From Hymenobacter psoromatis (lineage in GTDB: Bacteria > Bacteroidota > Bacteroidia > Cytophagales > Hymenobacteraceae), in NCBI GenBank assembly GCA_001596155.1, contig CP014771.1:2542001-2606000 (forward strand): 64,000 nt of DNA. Reading direction: 5' to 3'. The notes under the pieces are model-generated. The model worked only from the letters and a program-made list of their open reading frames with translations. It did not search any database and had not been told where the DNA came from. Both the position numbers and the translations under genes were made by a program. The number at the start of each line of letters is the position of its first letter. Position 1 is the stretch's first letter. Below, piece after piece: positions 8,690 to 17,395 of the stretch.

Positions 8690-8977
8690 TTATTGCTTGG
8701 AGCGGCCGGGCTTGCTCTTGGGCGAGCCGTCTTTCTTTCTACCGTAGGGAGCCTCGGCATCGGCCTCGGTTACCTCGCGGGGGGCGCGGGCTTTACGCTC
8801 CTTGGTAGCGGGCGTGTATTCCGCGCTCAGGAGCGTTTCGGCCTCTTCCACTGCCTGTTGCAGGTTGTTAAGCAGGGTAGAAACTTTGCGCAGGGCGCGC
8901 TTCACGTCGGCTTTGAACGCGTCGGCTTGCTTCGCGTTTTCCAGCACTTGTTGTATTTGGGCGATATCTACTGCCAT
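8690..8977 (-). CDS. Small coiled-coil protein with basic tail (95 aa)
   Basis: Residues 1-55 form an amphipathic, heptad-like helix (AVDIAQIQQVLENAK onward, then LRKVSTLLNNLQQAVEEAETLL). The tail from about 60 is rich in Lys, Arg and Pro and ends GSPKSKPGRSKQ. No enzyme motif or signal peptide is seen. The basic tail could bind nucleic acid, which is speculation. The opposite-strand frame at 8651-8992 is a shadow. The gene stands alone, followed by a hairpin. Confidence 0.7.
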   Translation of the reverse strand: MAVDIAQIQQVLENAKQADAFKADVKRALRKVSTLLNNLQQAVEEAETLLSAEYTPATKERKARAPREVTEADAEAPYGRKKDGSPKSKPGRSKQ

Positions 8978-9358
8978 TTAAAAAGAAGGTAAAATGTATT
9001 GACGAAACAAAGAAAAGGATAATTGTTCTTACTAACACACATGGCCCCTCTAATTTACTAAAAATAACTAAACCGCCGCGCTATCAAACGGTGTTTTCCA
9101 GATTTTGTGACGATTTAAAAAGCTGTTAGCTATACTCCTTGCAAAGTAGCGCGTCCCTGCTTTTCGCTAATCACTCTGCGACAAGGATAACTCAATTTAG
9201 TTAGCGCTCAGGGCGGCCGGGGCGCTAATCGGCAGCCGGCGTAGCGTTATGCATTCGCTACGATAAACCCTGCTTTGCCTTTTAAGCGAAACAGCTGCTC
9301 GCGGCCAGCAGTGGCATTCCCGTTATTACCGCTACCCCATTGCTACCTAAACTGGTAA

Positions 9359-9390
9359 GGAGCGGGCAACGAGGTTCGGGCTCGCGACCT
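9359..9390 (-). other. tRNA-like 3' fragment (possible tRNA remnant or att-like site)
   Basis: Read on the minus strand this segment has a variable-loop AGGTC, a T-arm GCGAG/CTCGT around a loop CCCGAAC, and an acceptor-like TGCCCGCTCC. It resembles the matching part of the tRNA-Gly at 36826-36897 (ACGAG-G-TCG-CTCGCGACC on the plus strand). No D-arm or 5' acceptor strand is found upstream, so it is not an intact tRNA. Otherwise the 8978-9462 gap shows only a short hairpin around GTAGCG...CGCTAC near 9240-9265. Confidence 0.35.
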
Positions 9391-9462
9391 GCGGCAATGT
9401 CGCAACTAGTGGTCTTCAGGATTAATTTTCGTCGGCCCGGCTGCTGGTCGGCCGGTGGCGGG

Positions 9463-10641
9463 CTAGAGGCTCAGCCGAAAGTTTTCTTCGTGAATTTTGC
9501 GCGAAGACTGCCGCACGATGAGCTCACCCTGAATGACATAGGTGCGGGGGTGAAACTGCTCGCGCAGCTCCATTTGCTCCAGAAACAGCCGGGCGGCCTG
9601 CTGACCAATGCGATACGGGTGGAGGTTGACCGTGGTGAGGGCCGGCTCAATCATGCCCGCCAGAAACTCATCGCCGAAGCCCACCACCGCCATGTCGTCC
9701 GGAATGCGCAGGCCACGCTGCTTGAGGCCGAGTATCACGTCGAAGGCATCGGTGTAGCGGATGGCGAAAATGGCATCGGGCGGCTCGGGCAGGGCCAGCC
9801 AGTAGGCCAGGGCCGCCTGCGTCAGCTCGGGCTGAAAGTCGTTGTAGCGCACCCACTCGGGACGGGCCTCCAGGCGGTGCTCTTTGAGCGCCTGCTGGTA
9901 GCCGGCTACCCGCTGCCGGCTGATGAGCAGCCCCTCGGTGCCGGCCAGCACCGCGATGCGGCGGCAGCCCTGCTGCGCCAGGTGCTCGACCACGGCATGG
10001 GCGCTGTTCCAGTCGTCAATCATGACGCGGGCGCTGTTCACTTCATCACTCACCCGGTCGAAATGCACTATCGGCAGGCCCTTGGCCGCCGGCCGCCGCA
10101 CGTGCTCAAAGTCCTGGGTTTCACGCGAGTGGCAAATCAGCAGGCCATCGACCCGGCTGGCCACCAAGGCGCGCACGTTGCGCACCTCCGTGAGGTAGGA
10201 CTCGCGCGACTGGCAAATCATGACCTGGTAGCCGGCCTCGTCGGCCACCTGCTGAATACCGCTGACGGCGGTGGCAAAAAACGGCCGCTCAATGTCCGGA
10301 ATCAGCACGCCGATGGTGTGGGTCGCGTTGTTTTTGAGGTGCTGCGCCAGCAGGTTGGGCTGGTAGTCGAGTTGGCGGGCGGCTTCCAGAATGGCCTGCC
10401 GGGTGGTGGCGTTCACGTCGGCGCGCCCGTTGAGCGCCCGCGACACCGTGGAAGGCGTGACGCCCACGGCCTGCGCCAGGTCGTCGATGGTGGTTTGGGT
10501 GCGGCGGCGGGGTAGGGCGGGCGTGTCGCCCGGCAGGGTAAAGCGGTAGTCGCAGGCCTTGCAGAAGTAACGCTGCAACCCCCGCACGAAACCGGCCTTT
10601 AGCACGGCATCGGGCTGCTGACATTTGACGCAGACGGCCAT
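9463..10641 (-). CDS. LacI-family regulator with an N-terminal zinc ribbon
   Basis: The 392-residue protein starts MAVCVKCQQPDAV. Cys4, Cys7, Cys27 and Cys30 with the phrase GLQRYFCKACDYRF form a four-cysteine zinc ribbon of the IS1 InsA/transposase type. A standard LacI helix-turn-helix follows (TIDDLAQAVGVTPSTVSRAL, about 51-70), then the periplasmic-binding-like effector domain (THTIGVLIPDIERPFF onward). The ATG at 10641 was chosen because it precedes the ribbon directly; the longer frame to 10782 reads through the AT-rich promoter. The gene is divergent from SusC and probably controls the polysaccharide locus. The zinc ribbon is an unusual addition and might add DNA contacts or metal sensing. 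Confidence 0.88.
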   Translation of the reverse strand: MAVCVKCQQPDAVLKAGFVRGLQRYFCKACDYRFTLPGDTPALPRRRTQTTIDDLAQAVGVTPSTVSRALNGRADVNATTRQAILEAARQLDYQPNLLAQHLKNNATHTIGVLIPDIERPFFATAVSGIQQVADEAGYQVMICQSRESYLTEVRNVRALVASRVDGLLICHSRETQDFEHVRRPAAKGLPIVHFDRVSDEVNSARVMIDDWNSAHAVVEHLAQQGCRRIAVLAGTEGLLISRQRVAGYQQALKEHRLEARPEWVRYNDFQPELTQAALAYWLALPEPPDAIFAIRYTDAFDVILGLKQRGLRIPDDMAVVGFGDEFLAGMIEPALTTVNLHPYRIGQQAARLFLEQMELREQFHPRTYVIQGELIVRQSSRKIHEENFRLSL

Positions 10642-11020
10642 AAGCTTAGTTGCACATAACTTATAAAGTGAGTGGTTGGTCAGAAAAACGCGGCGGCGAG
10701 CAAAAAGTGATTGCTTGCTCACTACCTGACTTTTTTTTACTAAATAAAGCCCGGCAATACGTATCGGCATCGCGACCGGCATCGGTGCCGATAGTTTTTA
10801 GGGGAAAAACTTTATTTTTTACCGGTTTAAGGCCTTTTTCGGTTTCGGGTAGCGCGTTACATTTGGGTAATACACCAAGAATTGCTGCTCTCTCCCAAAG
10901 AAAGGCCCATCGCCCAAGCCAGGCAAATTTATTGTTAAAATTGTATTTTTTTAATAATACTAATTTTAATACTGGTTGAAGTCAGCCGCAAACTTACCAC
11001 CATACCCATTTCCCGCCCTT
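10642..11020. promoter_or_regulatory. Divergent control region between LacI and SusC
   Basis: This 379-bp region has no gene. It holds several short dyads, including AGTGATTGCTTGCTCACT near 10705-10725 and CGGCATCGGTGCCG near 10778-10792, which are candidate LacI-family operators. An AT-rich tract at about 10925-10975 precedes SusC. No perfect TAnnTTTG box was found for either gene. Confidence 0.4.
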
Positions 11021-13999
11021 ATGAATAAGCATGTTTACTCTTTTGTAGGTTGCTTCAGGTACCGCCTGGGCCGGGGGCTGGTAGCCGGGGCGCTGGCCGC
11101 GCTGGCACCGGCCATGAGCCTGGCCCAGCAGGCCACCCGCACCGTCAGCGGCACCGTGCGCGACGAAACTAATTCGGGCCTGCCCGGCGTGACGGTGCTG
11201 CTGAAAGGCACCACCAACGGCGCGACCACCGATGCCACCGGGCGCTACTCGCTGAGCATCCCGGCCGAGGGGGGCACGCTCACGTTTTCGTCGGTGGGCT
11301 ACACGGCGCAGTCGGTGGTGCTGGCCGCCGGCCGCACTACCGTTGACCTGCAGCTGGCTCCCGAGAGCCAGGCTCTTAACGATGTGGTGGTAGTAGGCTA
11401 CGGCACCCAGAAGCGCAGCGACCTGACCGGCTCAGTGGTGTCTATTAACAAGGACCGCCTCACGCAGCTGCCCAATACCAACATTGCGCAGGCGCTGCAA
11501 GGCGCCATTCCGGGCTTGTCGGTGATTAACGACGGCGGCGGGGCCGAGCAGGGTAGTCCTTCCATTCTGGTGCGCGGGCGCAGCTCCATCAGTGCCAGCA
11601 CCGGCCCGCTCATCATCCTGGATGGCATTCCGTACACGGGCAGCATTTCCGACATCAACCCCTCGGACGTGGAGAGCATTGAGGTGCTCAAGGATGCTTC
11701 GGCGGCGGCCATCTACGGCTCGCGCGGCTCAAACGGCGTTATTCTGGTAACTACCAAGCACGGCAAGGCCGGGCAGATTCGCGTGAGCTACGACGGTTTC
11801 TACGGCATTCAGCAAATCATCAACAAGCCCAACCTGCTCAATGGCTCGCAGTTCTACGACTTCGTGAAGAACCGGGCCAACATTCCGCCTACCTCTATCT
11901 CGCCCTCCGAGCAGGCGCTCTACGACGCCGGGCAATCGACGGACTGGTATAAGGTAGCCACCCGCATCGGGTCGCGCTCCCAGCACAGCATTGGGCTGTC
12001 GGGCGGCAGCGACAAGGCTACCTTCTACGTGGGCGCTACCTACCTCAACGTGGGCGGCGTGGCCATTGGCGACAACTACAAGCGCTACACCCTGCGCCCC
12101 AACGTCACGGTTCAGATTAAGCCCTGGCTCAGCTTTACCTCGGCCTCGCAGCTTTCGCTGCAAAACCGCAGCGGCACGCCAGCCGACTTTTCGGGCGAGT
12201 ACGGAGCCAACTTCTTCATTCCGCTGGCCAACCCTTACAACCCCGACGGCTCGATTGCCATTTATGCCTGGCCCGAGTATAACCTGGCCGGCAATCCGCT
12301 CGGGGCCACGCTGGCCAGCAACACCGACCGCAGCTACCGCACCTTCAGCAACAACTCGCTGCGGGTAGATATTCCCTTCGTGAAGGGCCTCAGCTACCGC
12401 CTCAACACCGGCGTGGAGCTGGAAAACCGGACGCAGGAAACCTACTACGGTCGCAACACCCGCACTGGCTACGAGGGCAACGGCATTGCCACCAACCAGA
12501 CCACGCAAAGCCGCAACTTCACGGTGGAGAACATTGTGAGCTACAACCGCGACTTTGGCCTGCACACGGTGGGCGTAACGGCGCTGTACAGCAGCCAAAG
12601 CTCCGATGTCGAAAACCAGCAGCTGGTGGGGAAGGGCTTCCCCAGCGACGTGCTCACCAACTTTCAGATGAACGCGGCGGCCCTGCTCACGCCCTCGGCC
12701 AGCTATGCCAAGCAGAACCTGCTTTCGCAGATGCTGCGCCTCAACTACAGCTACAACAGCCGCTACCTGCTCACGCTTACGGCGCGCCGCGACGGCTTCT
12801 CGGGCTTTGGCGTCGATACCAAGTATGGCATCTTCCCGTCGGCAGCCGTGGGCTGGAACATTGCCAACGAGGACTTTATGAAGGCCTTCTCGGCCGTGAA
12901 CCTGCTCAAGCTGCGCCTCTCGTATGGCCTGAACGGCAACCAGGCCGTGAACCCCTACCAGTCGCTGGCTACGCTCGGCATCAACTCGTATTTGCTCGGC
13001 AACACCGTGCTGCCGGGCTACACGCCCTCGGGCCTGGGCAACCCCAAGCTGGGCTGGGAATCGACCCGCTCGGCCAACATCGGCCTCGACTTCGGCTTCT
13101 TCAACAACCGCCTGCAGGGTAGTGTGGACATCTACCAGAAGAACACCTCCGACCTGCTGCTGCGCCGCATCATCTCGTCGGTGCAGGGCTTCAACAGCAT
13201 TGTGCAGAACATCGGCAAAACCCAGAACCGGGGCATTGAGGTGGGCATCACCTCGACCAACCTGAGCCACAATGGCCTGACCTGGACCACTTCCCTGAAC
13301 GCGGCCTACAACCAGAACCGCATCGTGGACCTGTACGGCGACGGCAACGACGACATCAACAACCACTGGTTTATCGGCCAGCCCATCAGCGTGGCCTACG
13401 GCTATAAGTACGACGGCGTATTCCGCACCGCCGACCAGGTAGCCGCCTCAGCCCAGCCCACGTCCCAGCCCGGCTACGTGAAAGTGGCCGACGTGAACGG
13501 CGACGGCAAAATTTCGGCCCTCGACCGCACCGTTCTGGGCAACCTGGACCCTAAATACACCTTCGGCTTCACCAACACGGTTACCTACCGGGGCTTTTCG
13601 CTGCTCGTCTTCATTCAGGGCGTGGCGGCCGTGACCAAGGAAAACCCGCTGGAGCAGGACGGCGTGTACACCGACGCCCGCCGCAACACGACCCTGAAAG
13701 ACTGGTGGAGCCCGACCAACCCCAACGGCGCCCACTGGGCCAACGACAACAACGCCAACCTGTTCAACGTCAGCATCTACCAGAGCGGCTCTTTTGCCCG
13801 CCTCAAGGACGTGTCGCTGGCCTACAATTTCCCTACCCCCATCATGGAGCGCCTGCACATGGCCAACCTGAAGGTGTATGTGACGGGCCGCAACCTGGCC
13901 ACGGCAACCCGCTATAAGGGCCTAGACCCCGAGTTGGGCAACCAGTACGGCATTCCGCTGCAACGCGAGTTTCTGGGTGGCCTCACGGTGGGCTTTTGA
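11021..13999 (+). CDS. SusC-type TonB-dependent outer-membrane transporter
   Basis: The 992-residue protein has a signal peptide ending near LAQQ (35), a carboxypeptidase-regulatory-like domain (about 40-112, starting TVSGTVRDETNSGLPGVTVLLKG), and a plug beginning LNDVVVVGYGTQKRSDLTGSV (about 119-139). A 22-strand barrel follows and ends GGLTVGF. SusC proteins import oligosaccharides together with a SusD lipoprotein lid, and the SusD gene follows 94 bp downstream. I start at the ATG at 11021 because the upstream in-frame codon at 10976 lies before a hydrophobic signal that begins here. Confidence 0.95.
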   Translation: MNKHVYSFVGCFRYRLGRGLVAGALAALAPAMSLAQQATRTVSGTVRDETNSGLPGVTVLLKGTTNGATTDATGRYSLSIPAEGGTLTFSSVGYTAQSVVLAAGRTTVDLQLAPESQALNDVVVVGYGTQKRSDLTGSVVSINKDRLTQLPNTNIAQALQGAIPGLSVINDGGGAEQGSPSILVRGRSSISASTGPLIILDGIPYTGSISDINPSDVESIEVLKDASAAAIYGSRGSNGVILVTTKHGKAGQIRVSYDGFYGIQQIINKPNLLNGSQFYDFVKNRANIPPTSISPSEQALYDAGQSTDWYKVATRIGSRSQHSIGLSGGSDKATFYVGATYLNVGGVAIGDNYKRYTLRPNVTVQIKPWLSFTSASQLSLQNRSGTPADFSGEYGANFFIPLANPYNPDGSIAIYAWPEYNLAGNPLGATLASNTDRSYRTFSNNSLRVDIPFVKGLSYRLNTGVELENRTQETYYGRNTRTGYEGNGIATNQTTQSRNFTVENIVSYNRDFGLHTVGVTALYSSQSSDVENQQLVGKGFPSDVLTNFQMNAAALLTPSASYAKQNLLSQMLRLNYSYNSRYLLTLTARRDGFSGFGVDTKYGIFPSAAVGWNIANEDFMKAFSAVNLLKLRLSYGLNGNQAVNPYQSLATLGINSYLLGNTVLPGYTPSGLGNPKLGWESTRSANIGLDFGFFNNRLQGSVDIYQKNTSDLLLRRIISSVQGFNSIVQNIGKTQNRGIEVGITSTNLSHNGLTWTTSLNAAYNQNRIVDLYGDGNDDINNHWFIGQPISVAYGYKYDGVFRTADQVAASAQPTSQPGYVKVADVNGDGKISALDRTVLGNLDPKYTFGFTNTVTYRGFSLLVFIQGVAAVTKENPLEQDGVYTDARRNTTLKDWWSPTNPNGAHWANDNNANLFNVSIYQSGSFARLKDVSLAYNFPTPIMERLHMANLKVYVTGRNLATATRYKGLDPELGNQYGIPLQREFLGGLTVGF

Positions 14000-14093
14000 T
14001 TGGCTTTTGTGTTGGCTGACAGCTGATAGCTTTTGGCAAATCACTAGCTAACCGCCAACAAAAAGCCTCCTCTTATTTCAACTCAAAATCAAG

Positions 14094-15740
14094 ATGAAAA
14101 AATATACTTTTCCCACCCGCTGCGTGCTGGCGGCCCTGCTGCTGGGGCCGGCATTGACTACGCTCCCGAGCTGCAACAAAACCTTTCTCGACGAGAGCCC
14201 CAAAAGTATCCTTACCCCCGACAACCTGTACGTGGACCGCGCCGGCTTCGAAACCGGGCTGTATGGCCTGTATAATCTGGTGCGCAACGAGCGGGCCGGC
14301 ACCGACGGTGCCGCCAACTTCCTCACGTTTTCGGCGGACTTTGTGGGCACCGACATCGGGTTTAGCATCTTTCCGGCCGTGTCGAGCAACGACCAGGTTT
14401 TTCAGGATTTTGGCGTTGTTAACAACTCCACGTTTGCCGGGGTAAACACCACCTGGCGCTACCTCTACCAGATGATTAACGCGGCCAACACCATTATTGG
14501 GCGGGCCGACGACCCCAAGGTGAACCTCGCGCCCGCCGACAAGAGCCAGATTGTGGGCGAGGCCCGGCTGATTCGGGCGATGGCTTACCGCCACCTCACC
14601 TACCTCTTCGGCGACGTGCCCCTAAACCTGACGGAGAGCACCGGGTCCAACATTCGCACCGACTGGGACCGCAACCCCGTGGCCGACGTGCGGGCGCAGA
14701 TGGAGCAGGATTTCCTGTTTGCCGAAGCCAACATGGCCGACACCCCGCCCACCGAAAACCGGATGCCCCGCGCGATGGCCACCCACTTTCTGGCCGAGCT
14801 GTACCTGACCACCGGCGATAACCAGAAAGCCAAGGACAAGGCCCTGAGCGTGGTAAATAACTCGCGCTACAAGCTCATCACGGCCCGCTACGGCGTGAAC
14901 AGCAAGCTGCCCGGCACGCCCTTCACCGATATGTTCCTGGATGGCAACTCGCTGCGCAGCCAGGGCAACACCGAGGAGCTGTGGGTGCTGCAAAACGCGT
15001 ATCTCTCGCTGGGCGGCGACTACAACATCATGCGCCGCTGGTGGGTGAACCGCTACGACCTCATCACGGTGAGCGGCAAACGGCCCATCCAGGTATCGAT
15101 TGAAGATGGCGGGCGCGGCCTGGGCCGCCTGGGCCTCACGCGCTTCGCGCTGAACCTGTATGCGCCCGGCGACGACCGCGGCTCGGCCTATGCCATCCGC
15201 AAGTATTACCTCTACAACAACCCCGCTTCGCTGCCCGCCGGGTCCAAGCTGGGCGATACGATAAGGACCACTTCCACCGGCTTTGAAGCCATCAACAACG
15301 CCAACTGGCCCAGCATCCGCAAGTGGGACTACGCCCCGCCCGTGGCTACCGACGTGCAGAACTCGTCTAGCTACAACGACCAGATTTACCTGCGCGTGGC
15401 CGATACCTACCTGCTGCTGGCCGAGGCCCAGTTTAAGCTGGGCGATGCCGCCGGGGCTGCCGCCACCATCAACATGCTGCGCACCCGCGCCCACGCCAAG
15501 CCCATCACGGCCGCCAGCGTCACGCTCGACTTTATCCTCGATGAGCGCTCGCGCGAGCTAGTGACGGAGGAATACCGCCGCTACACGCTGCTACGCACCA
15601 ACACCTGGCTGACCCGCACGCGCCTCTACAACAAGCTCTCGGGTCCCAAAATCACGGACCGCGACAAGCTGCTGCCCATTCCGCAGTCGGTGATTGATGC
15701 CAACCTGACCAAGCCCATGCCCCAAAATCCGGGGTATTAG
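14094..15740 (+). CDS. SusD/RagB-family glycan-binding lipoprotein
   Basis: The 548-residue protein has a lipoprotein signal with the lipid-modified Cys27 (LTTLPSCNKTF). The mature N-terminus FLDESPKS is typical of SusD, and the C-terminal half carries the RagB/SusD tetratricopeptide-like signature (YLRVADTYLLLAEAQ). It should sit on the cell surface capping the preceding SusC barrel. The glycan bound cannot be read from the sequence; neighbouring enzymes suggest a uronic-acid-containing polymer. Confidence 0.94.
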   Translation: MKKYTFPTRCVLAALLLGPALTTLPSCNKTFLDESPKSILTPDNLYVDRAGFETGLYGLYNLVRNERAGTDGAANFLTFSADFVGTDIGFSIFPAVSSNDQVFQDFGVVNNSTFAGVNTTWRYLYQMINAANTIIGRADDPKVNLAPADKSQIVGEARLIRAMAYRHLTYLFGDVPLNLTESTGSNIRTDWDRNPVADVRAQMEQDFLFAEANMADTPPTENRMPRAMATHFLAELYLTTGDNQKAKDKALSVVNNSRYKLITARYGVNSKLPGTPFTDMFLDGNSLRSQGNTEELWVLQNAYLSLGGDYNIMRRWWVNRYDLITVSGKRPIQVSIEDGGRGLGRLGLTRFALNLYAPGDDRGSAYAIRKYYLYNNPASLPAGSKLGDTIRTTSTGFEAINNANWPSIRKWDYAPPVATDVQNSSSYNDQIYLRVADTYLLLAEAQFKLGDAAGAAATINMLRTRAHAKPITAASVTLDFILDERSRELVTEEYRRYTLLRTNTWLTRTRLYNKLSGPKITDRDKLLPIPQSVIDANLTKPMPQNPGY

Positions 15741-15761
15741 CGGGGGCGGCTTACCCGTTTT

Positions 15762-15846
15762 CCTACCCCCCCCTTCGGCGGGGAAGCCACGGCGGCGCTC
15801 CCACTGGCTGCCGCCGGCCTTGCCGCTCCCGAGGGGGGGGTAGGGA
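15762..15846. repeat. Imperfect G/C-rich palindrome flanked by inverted CCTACCCCC words
   Basis: The sequence CCTACCCCCCC at 15762 faces GGGGGGGGTAGG near 15833-15845, with partly complementary GC-rich sequence between. It lies between susD and the agarase-like gene and may act as a partial terminator in the operon. Confidence 0.55.
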
Positions 15847-15913
15847 CTGGTGGGGGACGAATGCCCGCCGCCTTCCCGCCCGTTCTTTTCCATCGCCCAT
15901 CAGTTTTTTGCCC

Positions 15914-17380
15914 GTGTCTTTTCTCGTCAACTTCCGCCCCGCCGCTGCCCTCGGGCTGCTGCTGCTCGGCCCCGCCGCCGCCCACGCCCAGCGGGCCGAC
16001 TCGGTGACCGTGGAGGCCCGCGCCTGGAACCGCGACAAAAACCGCCAGGTGGTGTACTCACCCTGGAAGCCGTACCAGTCGATGACGCTCAAGCGCCTGC
16101 CAGGCTACCGGCCCATGCCCGCGCCCAGGCTCAGCAAATACGGCGGCGACCTGACGCGCAGCTGGCAGGCCACTGGCTTTATTCGCGTGCAGCAGGACAA
16201 GGGGCGCTGGTGGATGGTGGACCCCGCCGGGCACCCCTACCTCGCGGTGCCCATGAACAGCGTGCGGCCCGCGCCGTCGGCCACCAGCAAAGCCGCGTTT
16301 GCGGCGGCGTTCCCGTCGGCGCAGGACTGGCTGACCAAGACGCAGGGCTTGCTGCTGGATAATGGGTTTAATGGGGTAGGCGCGTGGTCGGATATTCCGG
16401 CCATTCAGGCGTATAACCGCACGGCGGCGAAGCCCATTACCTACGCCACCATGTTCAATTTTATCTCCACCTTCGGCAACCGGCAGGCCAAGGCGCGGCC
16501 CGCCAGCAAGGCCGTGCCCGAGCCGGCGCTGGTGTTTGAGCCCGAGTGGCCGGCGTTTTGCGAGGAGCAGGCCAAATTGGCCGAGCCGTTTGCGAAGGAT
16601 GCCAACGTGCTGGGCCACTTCTCCGACAACGAGATACCGTTTTTGCCCAAGCTGCTGCCCCAGGTGCTGGCCCTGCGCGACCCCGCCCAGCCCGCCTACG
16701 TGGCGGCGCTGGACTGGCTCAAAACCCAAAAGACTGATACGGCGCACCTTACCGAAGACCTCAAAATGGCCTTCGTGGGCTACGTAGCCGGCAAGTATTA
16801 CCAGGCAGTAGGGCCGGCCCTCAAGCGGCACGACCCTAATCACTTGTACATTGGAAGCCGGCTGCACTCGTCGGCCAAGTTCAACCACTACATTTTCACG
16901 GCCGCCGAGCCGTACGTGAACCTCGTTTCCATCAACTTTTACGGCTACTGGCGGCCCACGGCGGGCATGCTGGCCGACTGGGCCAAGTGGACCAGTAAGC
17001 CCTTCTTTATCACTGAGTTCTACACCAAGTCGGAAGAGTCGGGCCTGAGCAACATTGCCGGCGCGGGCTGGCTGGTGCACAAGGAAGCCGACCGAGGCAT
17101 CTTCTACCAAAACTTCGGCCTGAGCCTGCTGCAAGCCAAGAACTGCGTGGGCTGGCACTGGTTCCGCTACCAGGACAACGACGCCTCGGAGCCCGGCACC
17201 GACAAGCCCGACATGGGCTCCAACAAGGGCATCGTGGACACCAGATACCAGCCCTACCCCACCCTGCTGACTGATATGAAGGCGCTGAACCAGCAGGTGT
17301 TCGGGCTGATTAATTTCTTCGACAAGCCGCAGCAGGCTACCCCGGCGCGGCGCGCTCCCGGCCCCCGGCCCACGAAGTAG
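15914..17380 (+). CDS. Agarase-like (GH50-related) secreted glycoside hydrolase
   Basis: The protein of about 488 residues has a signal peptide (AALGLLLLGPAAAHAQ), then GFIRVQQDKGRWWMVDPAGHPY, the lead-in seen in beta-agarase-like TIM barrels. The segment GHFSDNEIPF offers a candidate acid/base Glu in DNE. ITEFYTKSEESG offers a candidate nucleophile Glu, and GWHWFRYQDND lines the barrel end. The family call is from memory of GH50-like proteins, and the substrate may not be agarose given the uronate theme here. No ATG is available: GTG at 15914 or TTG at 15908 must serve. Confidence 0.65.
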   Translation: MSFLVNFRPAAALGLLLLGPAAAHAQRADSVTVEARAWNRDKNRQVVYSPWKPYQSMTLKRLPGYRPMPAPRLSKYGGDLTRSWQATGFIRVQQDKGRWWMVDPAGHPYLAVPMNSVRPAPSATSKAAFAAAFPSAQDWLTKTQGLLLDNGFNGVGAWSDIPAIQAYNRTAAKPITYATMFNFISTFGNRQAKARPASKAVPEPALVFEPEWPAFCEEQAKLAEPFAKDANVLGHFSDNEIPFLPKLLPQVLALRDPAQPAYVAALDWLKTQKTDTAHLTEDLKMAFVGYVAGKYYQAVGPALKRHDPNHLYIGSRLHSSAKFNHYIFTAAEPYVNLVSINFYGYWRPTAGMLADWAKWTSKPFFITEFYTKSEESGLSNIAGAGWLVHKEADRGIFYQNFGLSLLQAKNCVGWHWFRYQDNDASEPGTDKPDMGSNKGIVDTRYQPYPTLLTDMKALNQQVFGLINFFDKPQQATPARRAPGPRPTK

Positions 17381-17395
17381 CCATTTCATTTTCCT

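Noticed and set aside
11729..13366. 545-residue protein on the minus strand opposite SusC
   Set aside because: It is a reverse-frame shadow of a high-GC coding region with His/Val/Ala-rich composition and no motif, while the plus frame is a clear SusC. The same applies to 30316-31872, 16058-17491 and 62310-63623.
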